From Clostridia bacterium (GTDB lineage Bacteria; Bacillota; Clostridia; Oscillospirales; CAG-272), in contig JAFTRY010000024.1 in assembly GCA_017462035.1 (NCBI GenBank), positions 1-34,081 on the forward strand: a stretch of DNA of 34,081 nucleotides, written 5' to 3'. The notes under the pieces were generated by a model that was not told where the DNA came from, did not search any database, and worked only from the letters and a program-made list of their open reading frames with translations. Positions 1-7,055 of this stretch are shown piece after piece. How positions within the stretch are numbered: the first letter of the stretch is position 1; each line of letters begins with the position of its first letter. Made by a program: the position numbers and the translations under genes.

Positions 1-126
1 GGAGCTGTTAAGGCAGCAACCGAGGCAGGAAGCACCGCCGCATCCAGACTGGGCGAGATCGTGGCAGTACACGTAATTCCTCGTCCTCATGCAGACGTTG
101 AGAAGATCCTTCCCACTCTGAAGTAA
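1..126 (+). CDS. BMC-H microcompartment shell hexamer, 3' end only
   Basis: An open frame runs from the window edge to a TAA at 124-126 and encodes the last 41 residues of a BMC-domain shell protein. The fragment matches the C-terminal half of the complete BMC-H protein encoded just downstream: only two residues differ, both in the last four, and 115 of 123 aligned bases are identical. Such proteins form the hexagonal tiles of the microcompartment facet, with a central pore for small metabolites. The gene is truncated by the window, so its start and promoter cannot be seen. It is separated from the next BMC-H gene by 61 bases that contain a strong GC hairpin. The near-identity points to a recent tandem duplication or ongoing gene conversion. 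Confidence 0.93.
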   Translation, partial: GAVKAATEAGSTAASRLGEIVAVHVIPRPHADVEKILPTLK

Positions 127-132
127 GAAACC

Positions 133-150
133 GCGGGGCAAAAGCCCCGC
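133..150 (+). other. GC-rich stem-loop between the two BMC-H genes
   Basis: A 7-bp perfect stem (GCGGGGC/GCCCCGC) closes on an AAAA loop directly after the first BMC-H stop codon. No T-run follows, so it does not look like an intrinsic terminator. A role as an mRNA-end stabiliser or processing barrier for the highly expressed shell genes is an inference. Confidence 0.6.
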
Positions 151-187
151 CTCACCGAAAGAAAAATAAATATGGAGGTAAATAGAG

Positions 188-466
188 ATGGCATTGGAAG
201 CATTGGGAATGGTAGAGACCAGAGGTCTGGTAGCCGCAATTGAGGCAGCAGATGCAATGGTAAAGGCTGCAAACGTAGAGCTGATCGGCACCGAGAAGAT
301 CGGATCCGGATTGGTATCCGTAATGGTAAGAGGCGACGTAGGAGCTGTAAAGGCTGCTACCGAGGCAGGAAGCACCGCCGCATCCAGACTGGGTGAGATC
401 GTGGCAGTACACGTAATTCCCCGTCCTCATGCAGACGTTGAGAAGATCCTTCCTTCTCTGAACTAA
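188..466 (+). CDS. BMC-H microcompartment shell hexamer (PduA/CcmK type)
   Basis: The 92-residue protein is a single BMC domain of canonical length. It builds the major hexameric shell tile of a metabolosome. The N-terminus ([18 protein letters not shown]) is the typical first strand and helix of the fold, and the pore loop KIGSGL occupies residues 37-42, the same numbering as in PduA. GGAGG lies about nine bases before the ATG. The gene sits between another BMC-H copy and the pentamer gene, all in the same direction. The following 167 bases contain a palindromic element that may lower expression of downstream genes relative to this abundant shell protein. Family assignment is secure; substrate selectivity of the pore cannot be judged by eye. 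Confidence 0.96.
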   Translation: MALEALGMVETRGLVAAIEAADAMVKAANVELIGTEKIGSGLVSVMVRGDVGAVKAATEAGSTAASRLGEIVAVHVIPRPHADVEKILPSLN

Positions 467-497
467 TTCCGGGGGCTGATCTGTCGGTCCCTGAATG

Positions 498-590
498 ACG
501 GAAAATAATTCGTGTTTTTTGAATACGATTTATTTTCCGTGCGGTGCGCTTGGTCTTGCGACGGAGCGTAGCGCTCGGAAAATAAATACA
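498..590 (+). repeat. Palindromic REP-like element between shell genes
   Basis: The first part is a long inverted repeat: an 11-bp perfect stem (ACGGAAAATAA/TTATTTTCCGT, 498-508 and 530-540), then one mismatch and TCGT/ACGA. It is followed by a short GC hairpin, GAGCG-TAG-CGCTC (564-576), and then a third copy of GGAAAATAAAT. Nothing here codes for protein. The arrangement resembles an intergenic palindromic repeat unit. Effects on mRNA stability or partial termination between the hexamer and pentamer genes are inferred. Confidence 0.6.
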
Positions 591-633
591 ATAAGAGATA
601 TAAACAAAAGCTAATAGGCTTGAGGAGAGAGCT

Positions 634-912
634 ATGTTGATCGGAAAGATTGTGGGAAGTGTTGTTTCCACCAGGAAAAATGAGAAGCTGGTGGGAAGTA
701 AATTTATGATCGTGGAGACCTGTGCCGGAACAGGCGACACCAAGCGTGTAGTGGCTGTGGATAACGTAGGCGCGGGAATCGGAGAGATGGTGCTGGTGGC
801 AACCGGCAGTGCGGCGAGAATCGGATGTGATCAGGAAAACGCACCCATTGACGCGGCTATTGTGGGAATCATTGACAGTGGCAGCGGTCTGCCGGAATTG
901 GACCGTGCATGA
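634..912 (+). CDS. BMC-P microcompartment vertex pentamer (EutN/CcmL family)
   Basis: The protein is 92 residues, the normal length for EutN/CcmL (bacterial microcompartment vertex) proteins, which form pentamers that cap the corners of the icosahedral shell. The N-terminal strand (MLIGKIVGSVVSTRKNEKLVGSKF) and the later stretches VAVDNVGAGIGEMVLVATGSAAR and IDAAIVGIIDSG are characteristic of the beta-barrel fold. A GAGGAGAG ribosome site precedes the ATG. It follows the BMC-H genes after a palindromic spacer and is 27 bases ahead of the PduS-like gene. It is the only pentamer gene in the window, although loci of this kind often have more than one; others may lie upstream. Confidence 0.94.
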   Translation: MLIGKIVGSVVSTRKNEKLVGSKFMIVETCAGTGDTKRVVAVDNVGAGIGEMVLVATGSAARIGCDQENAPIDAAIVGIIDSGSGLPELDRA

Positions 913-939
913 GCATCACAAAGTAAGTGGTGAAAGACT

Positions 940-2262
940 ATGAAGCTGAATGAAATGAAAACACTTCTTCGGGAGAAGGGCGTGGTAGGAGCTGGCGGAG
1001 CCGGATTTCCCAGCTATGCGAAGCTTACCGATCAAGTGGATACAATTATTTTAAACTGCGCGGAGTGTGAGCCCCTTTTGAAGGTACACCGCCAGGTTCT
1101 GGAGGCACATACCATAGAGGTGTTGTCGGCAATGACCGAGATCCTCCACATTTCCGGTGCGAAACAGGGCGTTATCGCCATTAAAGAGCACTATAAGTCG
1201 GCACTCCAGGCACTGGAGGCAGAGATTGGGGACTTCCCCGGATTGACCATTCATAAGCTGGCATCGGTGTATCCCGCGGGTGACGAGCTGATCTTGATCA
1301 AAGAGGTGACAGGACGGGTGGTACAACCCGGAAAGCTCCCTGTGTCCGTGGGAGTGACCGTATGTAACGTGGAATCGGTGTATAATATCCATCGAGCCAT
1401 GGAGGGTCATAGCGTTACCGATAAGTATGTTACCGTTGCCGGCGAGGTCAAGCATCCGATCACACTGTTGGTTCCGTTGGGAACCAAGGTGTCTGAGCTG
1501 ATTGATGCCGCCGGAGGATTGACTTATGAAAATGTGGAGTATATCTCTGGCGGTCCCATGATGGGACGGAAGATCACTCCTCATGACGTGGTGACAAAAA
1601 CCACTAATGCCATTTTGGTGTTGCCTGAGGATCATACCGTAGTCCTCAATAAAAACAGAAACGCCAAGATCAGCCTACGGCGTGCCATGTCGGTCTGCTG
1701 TCAGTGCAGAAGCTGTACCGAGCTCTGCTCCCGTCATGTGATGGGATATCCGGTGGAGCCTCACATGGTCATGCGCGTTTTGTCTAACGGAGGACGGGGA
1801 GATGCCGAGGCTTTGGCAGGCTCTATGTTCTGCTCGGGATGCGGCTTGTGTGAAACCTACTCCTGTCCCCAGGATTTGTCCCCTCGGGTCCTAATTGATG
1901 CCTTGAAGGCAATGGCGAGAGAGAAGGGGGTAAAGCCGCCTCAGGATATGAAGGCGGATCCCAACGTGAAGGATGCCGATCTGAAAAAGGTGTCGGTAGA
2001 GCGGCTTACCATGCGCCTCGGATTGAAAAAATACGACGTGCAGGCACCCCTGTGTGAGGAGTTTTCCACAAAGTCGGTGAGAATTCTCCTGTCCCAGCAT
2101 TTAGGTGCTCCGGCAGAGCCTGTGGTTGCCGTGGGAGATACCGTGAAGAAGGGCGACGTGGTCGCCTTGGCAAAGGAAGGGGCCCTGAGTGTGAATATCC
2201 ACGCTTCGATTGATGGAACTGTGAAGTCGGTTCAATCCAAATACATACAGATTAACGGATAA
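940..2262 (+). CDS. pduS: PduS-like RnfC-domain flavin/iron-sulfur electron carrier
   Basis: The 440-residue protein has the layout of PduS, the cobalamin reductase-like or NAD(H)-linked electron-transfer protein of metabolosomes. The N-terminus carries the glycine-rich GVVGAGGAGFPSYAKL motif of the complex I 51-kDa/RnfC fold, which binds FMN and NADH. Two 4Fe-4S motifs follow: Cys253-256-259-263 (CxxCxxCxxxC) and Cys298-301-304-309 followed by Pro. The C-terminal 60 residues (VAVGDTVKKGDVVALAKEG) look like the RnfC lipoyl-like barrel. The gene is directly upstream of a PduT-like trimer, its known partner in 1,2-propanediol microcompartments. It probably moves electrons between internal NADH and an acceptor across the shell. 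The ribosome site is weak (GGTGAAAG). Orthology to PduS is likely; the exact electron acceptor is unknown. Confidence 0.88.
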   Translation: MKLNEMKTLLREKGVVGAGGAGFPSYAKLTDQVDTIILNCAECEPLLKVHRQVLEAHTIEVLSAMTEILHISGAKQGVIAIKEHYKSALQALEAEIGDFPGLTIHKLASVYPAGDELILIKEVTGRVVQPGKLPVSVGVTVCNVESVYNIHRAMEGHSVTDKYVTVAGEVKHPITLLVPLGTKVSELIDAAGGLTYENVEYISGGPMMGRKITPHDVVTKTTNAILVLPEDHTVVLNKNRNAKISLRRAMSVCCQCRSCTELCSRHVMGYPVEPHMVMRVLSNGGRGDAEALAGSMFCSGCGLCETYSCPQDLSPRVLIDALKAMAREKGVKPPQDMKADPNVKDADLKKVSVERLTMRLGLKKYDVQAPLCEEFSTKSVRILLSQHLGAPAEPVVAVGDTVKKGDVVALAKEGALSVNIHASIDGTVKSVQSKYIQING

Positions 2263-2300
2263 AACGTCTCGGATGAACGGGAATGAAGGAAGAACGTAAT

Positions 2301-2846
2301 ATGAAAAAAGCACTTGGAATGATTGAATTCAAAACGGTTGCCTCGGGCATTACGGCTACCGACCTGATGCTGAAGACGGCAGAGGTGGAGGTCGTACAGG
2401 CGAGTCCCGTCTGCCCGGGTAAATATCTGGCAACCATCGCCGGCGAGCTTAGCTCGGTGAGAGCGGCGATTGACGCTGCAGAAAAGTACAATTCTGCTAT
2501 GCTCATCGATAAGTTTATTCTGGGTAACCCCCATGAAACGGTCCAGCCCGCTATTTGCGGAGCACTGGAGGTAACGAATAAGGGAGCCATTGGTATTTTG
2601 GAGACCTTTACAGCGGCATCCGCAGTGGTGGCGGCGGATACCGCGGCGAAAACCGCGCTGATCGACTTGGTGGAGATCCGTTTGGCAAAGGGAATGTGCG
2701 GAAAATCTTATATTATTCTTACCGGCAGCGTTTCCTCCGTAACCGCGGCAGTGGAGCGCGCCAAGGCAGCCATGGAGGACGGAGTATTCTTGGATAGTTC
2801 CGTCATCGCTGGACCCGATGAGCGTCTGTGGGAGAGCATCCTGTAA
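2301..2846 (+). CDS. pduT: PduT-like BMC-T trimeric shell protein with pore cysteine
   Basis: The protein has two BMC domains in tandem (about residues 3-80 and 95-175), so three copies make a pseudo-hexamer. I chose the ATG at 2301 over an in-frame ATG 18 bases earlier because AAGGAAG sits eight bases before it and the resulting N-terminus (MKKALGMIEF) fits the family, giving 181 residues. Residue Cys38 in SPVCPGKY falls at the same position as the cysteine that binds a 4Fe-4S cluster at the pore of PduT. With the PduS-like gene just upstream, this suggests an electron conduit through the shell. The second domain has another cysteine in AKGMCGKS. Cluster binding is inferred from the conserved residue, not shown. 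Confidence 0.9.
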   Translation: MKKALGMIEFKTVASGITATDLMLKTAEVEVVQASPVCPGKYLATIAGELSSVRAAIDAAEKYNSAMLIDKFILGNPHETVQPAICGALEVTNKGAIGILETFTAASAVVAADTAAKTALIDLVEIRLAKGMCGKSYIILTGSVSSVTAAVERAKAAMEDGVFLDSSVIAGPDERLWESIL

Positions 2847-2870
2847 CCAGAAAGAACGGAGGACGATTTC

Positions 2871-3629
2871 GTGCTTGCCATTGAACGAAGAAGAGAAATT
2901 TTAACCAGACTGATGGCGGACGGCAAGGTGATCGTGGCAGAGTTGGCACGAGACTTCGGTGTCACGGAGGAGACGATCCGACGGGACCTGGAACGAATGG
3001 ATAAGGAAGGTCTGGTGTCCAAAACCTACGGCGGAGCCGTATCCAAACAGAATTCCGGTTTAGATCTTCCCTATAACGTGCGGGAAAGCGTGAACGTGCC
3101 GGAAAAAAAGGAAATTGCCGAAAAAATTGCGGAATTGGTTCACGATAGAGAACGGGTCATGCTGGATTCCAGCTCTACCTCGCTCTATGTAGTGAAGCAA
3201 CTGAAAAATAAGAAGAATCTCACCATTATCACGAACTCCGTGAAGATCCTCGTTGAGGTTGCGGATATGGCGGATTGGACAGTTCTTTCCACGGGAGGTC
3301 TGCTGAAAAAGGATGCGTTGTCCTTGACCGGCTCCTCTGCGGAAAAGATGATTAATTCCTATCACGTGGACACAGCCATTTGTTCTTGTAAGGGACTGGA
3401 CATGGAGCTTGGGGTAACCGATTCCAATGAGGGGGATAGCCTCATTAAGCAGGCGATCTTCGCGGCGGCGGAGAAACGAATCCTTGCCTTGGATTCAGAA
3501 AAGTTTGATAAGAAATCCTTTGTGAAAGTGTGCGGATTGGGAGAGATCAACGTTCTGGTAACTGATACCGAGCCATCTCCCCAGTGGGTCAGCTTTTGCA
3601 ATGAAAAAGAGATCGACTTGGTATACTGA
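2871..3629 (+). CDS. DeoR-family transcriptional regulator of the microcompartment operon
   Basis: The 252-residue protein starts at GTG, with GGAGG well placed upstream, and opens with the standard DeoR N-terminus (MLAIERRREIL). The winged helix-turn-helix spans about residues 6-57 and contains the signature ELARDFGVTEETIRRDLERM. The rest is the DeoRC sensor domain, recognisable by ICSCKGLDMELGVTDSNEGDSLIKQA and LALDSEKFDKKSF. Family members bind phosphorylated sugars or sugar-derived intermediates and usually repress a nearby operon. Here it lies inside the operon, 24 bases after the BMC-T gene and 36 before acetate kinase, so it is probably autoregulated. Its operator is expected at the operon promoter, which is outside the window. 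DeoR-type regulators accompany fucose/rhamnose microcompartments, but the ligand here is not known. Confidence 0.93.
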   Translation: MLAIERRREILTRLMADGKVIVAELARDFGVTEETIRRDLERMDKEGLVSKTYGGAVSKQNSGLDLPYNVRESVNVPEKKEIAEKIAELVHDRERVMLDSSSTSLYVVKQLKNKKNLTIITNSVKILVEVADMADWTVLSTGGLLKKDALSLTGSSAEKMINSYHVDTAICSCKGLDMELGVTDSNEGDSLIKQAIFAAAEKRILALDSEKFDKKSFVKVCGLGEINVLVTDTEPSPQWVSFCNEKEIDLVY

Positions 3630-3665
3630 GGCGGTCAAGCAAATAGAGGAAAGAAGGAAGCATTG

Positions 3666-4865
3666 ATGAAAATACTTGTTTTGAATGCGGGAAGCTCTTC
3701 GCTGAAATATCAGTTGTTCGACATGGACAACGGGGATGTGCTGGCAAAGGGAAATTGTGAGAGAATTGCCGCAGGCGGAAGCATTACCCATAAGCGTCCT
3801 GACGCGGAAAACTTTTATGAGGAGCTTGACCTACCGGATCATGGAGCGGCTCTGGAAAGAGTTCTGTCACTGTTGACTTCGAAGGAATACGGTGTCATTG
3901 AATCAATCAAAGAGATCGACGCTGTGGGACACAGAGTGGCGCACGGCGGTGAAACAATCAAGGAATCTACACGGATCACGGAGAGTACCATCCGATATTT
4001 GGAGGAGATCGTTCCCATCAATCCTCTCCACGGACCTCCCGCTATCGCCGGTATGAAGGCTTGCATGAAGCTGATGCCGGAAATACCTCAGGTAGGCGTG
4101 TTTGATACCTCCTTCTATTCTGAGATTGAGGATTTCCGCTACATATACCCCATTCCTTACGAATATTACGAAAAGGATCACATTCGTCGTTACGGCTTTC
4201 ACGGAACCTCTCACCGCTATGTCAGCGGAGAGCTGGCTAAGGCATTGGGAAAACCCATTGAGGAGCTGAAGATCATCACCTGTCACCTTGGGAACGGTTC
4301 TTCGATTACCGCGGTAGACGGCGGCAAGGCAATCGATACGTCTATGGGCTTCACCCCCCAGGAGGGAATTGCTATGGGAACCCGTTCGGGAAGTATCGAC
4401 CCTACAGTAGTTACCTATCTGATGAAGACCCACGGCTATACGGCACAAGAGGTAGAGGATATCATTAATAAAAAGAGCGGTCTGCTGGGTGTCTCTGGAC
4501 TTTCCAACGACTGCCGTAACATCAGCGAGGCGGCAGAGGCTGGCAACTACCGTGCGGATCTCGCGATGAAGATCATGATCAACGGCATCAAGAAGCATAT
4601 CGGTGCCTATACCGCTGAAATGAACGGATTGGACGCGTTGGTGTTTACTGCCGGAATCGGTGAGAACCAGGCAAGCACCCGTGCGGCAGTTTGTGAAAAT
4701 ATGAGCTACCTCGGTATCGAGATCGATCCCGAGAAGAACGAGAATTTTACTCGCGGCGTACCCTTTGACATTACCAAGGAAGGAGCGTCGGTGGCAACCT
4801 GGATTATTCCTACCAATGAGGAGTATATGATTGCTATCGATACTCAGAGACTTGCTAAAAACTGA
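3666..4865 (+). CDS. ackA: Acetate/propionate kinase (AckA family)
   Basis: The enzyme transfers the phosphoryl group of acetyl- or propionyl-phosphate to ADP, the ATP-yielding last step of the metabolosome pathway. The 399-residue length and all family motifs fit: N-terminal LVLNAGSSSLKYQLF, GHRVAHGGE, FDTSFY, GFHGTSHRYV, HLGNGSSITAV and FTAGIGENQ. The ATG at 3666 is preferred to an in-frame TTG three bases earlier, because AAGGAAG is five bases from the ATG. There is no N-terminal targeting helix, so it may act outside the shell. The gene lies between the DeoR regulator and the aldehyde dehydrogenase, which supports a PduW-like role. Whether it also serves general acetate metabolism cannot be told without the rest of the genome. 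Confidence 0.96.
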   Translation: MKILVLNAGSSSLKYQLFDMDNGDVLAKGNCERIAAGGSITHKRPDAENFYEELDLPDHGAALERVLSLLTSKEYGVIESIKEIDAVGHRVAHGGETIKESTRITESTIRYLEEIVPINPLHGPPAIAGMKACMKLMPEIPQVGVFDTSFYSEIEDFRYIYPIPYEYYEKDHIRRYGFHGTSHRYVSGELAKALGKPIEELKIITCHLGNGSSITAVDGGKAIDTSMGFTPQEGIAMGTRSGSIDPTVVTYLMKTHGYTAQEVEDIINKKSGLLGVSGLSNDCRNISEAAEAGNYRADLAMKIMINGIKKHIGAYTAEMNGLDALVFTAGIGENQASTRAAVCENMSYLGIEIDPEKNENFTRGVPFDITKEGASVATWIIPTNEEYMIAIDTQRLAKN

Positions 4866-4897
4866 AATAAAAACGAGAAAAGGAAGGTGTGATTTCC

Positions 4898-6340
4898 ATG
4901 GCAAACATTACCGAGGCTGAAATCAGAAAAATTGTTGAAAACATCATCAAGGGAACCAATGGCGGTACCGCCGCCAAGTGGACATCTACCGAATACAACG
5001 GCAGAAAATTGATCGGTATCTATGCGGATATGAACGAAGCGATTGATATGGCAGAAAAGGGCTATCGCGCTGTTCGCGGTATGACGGTAGAGCAGAGAGA
5101 AAAGATTATTGCTGAGATTCGCCGCCTGACCGTGGCTGAGGCACCCATTATGGCGGAGATCGGCGTTGCCGAAACCGGCATGGGTAGAGTAGAGCATAAG
5201 AGATTGAAGCACATTTTGGTCGCCGAGAAAACTCCCGGAACCGAGGATATCGTATCTGAGGCAAAGACGGGTGACAACGGACTGACCTTAACCGAAATGG
5301 CTCCCTTTGGCGTGGTTGGCTCGATTACTCCCAGTACCAATCCCTCCGAGACAGTGATTTGTAACTCCATCGGTATGATTGCCGCAGGCAATGGCGTGGT
5401 GTTTAATCCTCACCCCAACGCGATCTGTACCTCGAACTATGCGGTTGACCTAGTAAACCGTGCCTCTGCCGCCGCAGGCGGTCCCGAGATTCTGGTATGC
5501 TCCATGGTTAAGCCCACTATGGAAACAGCGGCAATTATGCAGAGTCATCCCAAGATCCGTCTGCTGGTCTGCACCGGTGGTCCCGGCGTTGTACGCGCGG
5601 TGCTGTCCTCCGGTAAGAAGGCAATCGGTGCTGGCGCGGGTAATCCCCCTGTCATCGTGGATGATACCGCCGATATCAAGAAGGCAGGTAAGGATATCAT
5701 CGATGGATGCTCCTTCGATAACAATCTGCCCTGTATCGCGGAAAAGGAAGTATTTGCTTTCAGAAACATCGCAGACGAGTTGATCGCTGAAATGCAGAAG
5801 AACGGCGCATACCTGATTACTAAGGAGCAGGCAGACCAGCTGGTGCCTATTGTCCTGGAGGAAAAGACCAATAAGGCAGGAAAGACGGTCAAGACCGTCA
5901 GCCGTCATTGTGTTGGTCGCGACGCAGATGTTCTCCTGGCAAAGATCGGCGTGAACGTAGGTAAGGATGTCCGTTGCATTATTTGCGAGACTGATTTTAT
6001 GCACGATTTCGTTCAGCATGAGCTGATGATGCCCATTCTTCCTATTGTAAGAGTGGATAGTATTGAGGAAGCCATCGAGTTGGCAGTAAAGGCAGAGCAT
6101 GGCAACCGTCACACCGCGCATATGCACTCTAAGAATATTGACCACTTGTCTGCTTTCGCAAAGGCAGTTGAGACCACCATCTTCGTAAAGAACGCACCCT
6201 CCTATGCGGGTATCGGCTTCGGCGGTGAGGGACATACCACCTTTACCATTGCAGGACCTACCGGCGAGGGTATTACGTCTGCCAGATCCTTTACCAGAAA
6301 GCGCAGATGCGTAATGGCGGATAGCTTTAGAATCATCTGA
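4898..6340 (+). CDS. pduP: CoA-acylating aldehyde dehydrogenase, microcompartment type (PduP/EutE)
   Basis: The 480-residue enzyme oxidises an aldehyde to acyl-CoA with NAD+. The catalytic cysteine is Cys279 in NNLPCIAEKEVF, and the coenzyme-binding region contains SITPSTNPSETV. Residues 1-18 (MANITEAEIRKIVENIIK) form an amphipathic helix followed by a Gly/Thr-rich linker, the design of PduP-type encapsulation peptides that target enzymes to the shell lumen. The ATG at 4898 is preferred over an in-frame GTG at 4889, which overlaps the AAGGAAGG ribosome site. The gene is 32 bases after ackA and 13 before pduL, giving the aldehyde to acyl-CoA to acyl-phosphate sequence. Acetaldehyde, propionaldehyde and lactaldehyde-derived substrates are all possible. 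Confidence 0.94.
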   Translation: MANITEAEIRKIVENIIKGTNGGTAAKWTSTEYNGRKLIGIYADMNEAIDMAEKGYRAVRGMTVEQREKIIAEIRRLTVAEAPIMAEIGVAETGMGRVEHKRLKHILVAEKTPGTEDIVSEAKTGDNGLTLTEMAPFGVVGSITPSTNPSETVICNSIGMIAAGNGVVFNPHPNAICTSNYAVDLVNRASAAAGGPEILVCSMVKPTMETAAIMQSHPKIRLLVCTGGPGVVRAVLSSGKKAIGAGAGNPPVIVDDTADIKKAGKDIIDGCSFDNNLPCIAEKEVFAFRNIADELIAEMQKNGAYLITKEQADQLVPIVLEEKTNKAGKTVKTVSRHCVGRDADVLLAKIGVNVGKDVRCIICETDFMHDFVQHELMMPILPIVRVDSIEEAIELAVKAEHGNRHTAHMHSKNIDHLSAFAKAVETTIFVKNAPSYAGIGFGGEGHTTFTIAGPTGEGITSARSFTRKRRCVMADSFRII

Positions 6341-6353
6341 CGGAGGAACGACT

Positions 6354-7004
6354 ATGAAATATAGCGAACAGGAATTGAAAGCACTGGTAGAAAAGGTCAT
6401 TGAGTCTGTAAAGGACGGAAAAGGCGAGGAGGGAGATATTCCCGTAGGAATTTCCAACCGCCATATTCACCTGACCCGTGAGCATGTAGAGACCCTGTTT
6501 GGTAAGGGCTATCAGCTCACCAAAATGAAGGATCTGTCCCAGCCCGGTCAGTATGCCTGCAAGGAGCAGTTGACCATCGTAGGTCCTTCCATGAGAGCCA
6601 TTGAGGGTGTTCGTGTGCTGGGACCGGAGCGCAAGAATTCCCAGGTGGAAATTTCTCGAACCGATAGCTTCGTGCTGAAGGTAAAGCCACCCGTGAGAGA
6701 GTCGGGGGATATTGCCGGATCGGCTCCCGTAACCATCATCGGACCGAAGGGAATCGTAACCTTAAAGGAAGGGTGCATTATTGCCAACCGCCACATTCAT
6801 ATGAGCGAGGAAGAGGGTGCGCGCTTCGGCGTGAAGGACGGCGAGTATGTAGACGTGGAAATGAACGGCGAGAGAAAGAGCCTGTTCTATGATGTCCAGA
6901 TCCGTGTCCATAAGGACTTCCGCCTGGAAATGCACATTGATACCGACGATGCCAATGCCGCAGGTGTTGGAAACGGCTTCAAGGCTAAATTGCTAAAGAG
7001 ATAA
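6354..7004 (+). CDS. pduL: PduL phosphate acyltransferase (phosphotransacylase)
   Basis: PduL converts acyl-CoA to acyl-phosphate and regenerates CoA inside microcompartments. The 216-residue protein has the two PduL half-domains with their zinc-binding motifs, NRHIHLT near residue 35 and NRHIHMS near 144, and the C-terminal LEMHIDTDDANAAG segment. The first 21 residues form an amphipathic helix (YSEQELKALVEKVIESVKD) and are followed by a Gly/Glu-rich linker, as expected for an encapsulation peptide. GGAGG lies eight bases before the ATG. It is the last gene of the operon and is followed within a few bases by a strong terminator. With AldDH and acetate kinase it completes the energy-yielding core of the metabolosome. 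Confidence 0.96.
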   Translation: MKYSEQELKALVEKVIESVKDGKGEEGDIPVGISNRHIHLTREHVETLFGKGYQLTKMKDLSQPGQYACKEQLTIVGPSMRAIEGVRVLGPERKNSQVEISRTDSFVLKVKPPVRESGDIAGSAPVTIIGPKGIVTLKEGCIIANRHIHMSEEEGARFGVKDGEYVDVEMNGERKSLFYDVQIRVHKDFRLEMHIDTDDANAAGVGNGFKAKLLKR

Positions 7005-7007
7005 GAA

Positions 7008-7055
7008 AATGAAAAAACGCCCCGAAGGCTTCGTCCTTCGGGGCGTTTTTTCATT
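7008..7055. terminator. Bidirectional intrinsic terminator between pduL and the kinase-like gene
   Basis: A long perfect stem (AACGCCCCGAAGG/CCTTCGGGGCGTT) closes on a six-base loop and is flanked by A and T tracts, so either strand gives a hairpin followed by U residues. It lies exactly between the converging ends of the microcompartment operon and the galT/kinase-like operon and should serve both. Confidence 0.93.

Noticed and set aside
3903..4904. Long open frame (333 codons) on the minus strand across acetate kinase
   Set aside because: It lies antisense to a gene with all acetate kinase motifs. Its translation is rich in Cys/His/Arg and resembles no family I know.
5450..6457. Long minus-strand open frame across the aldehyde dehydrogenase
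   Set aside because: It is a shadow of a well-supported gene, without a ribosome site or recognisable domain.
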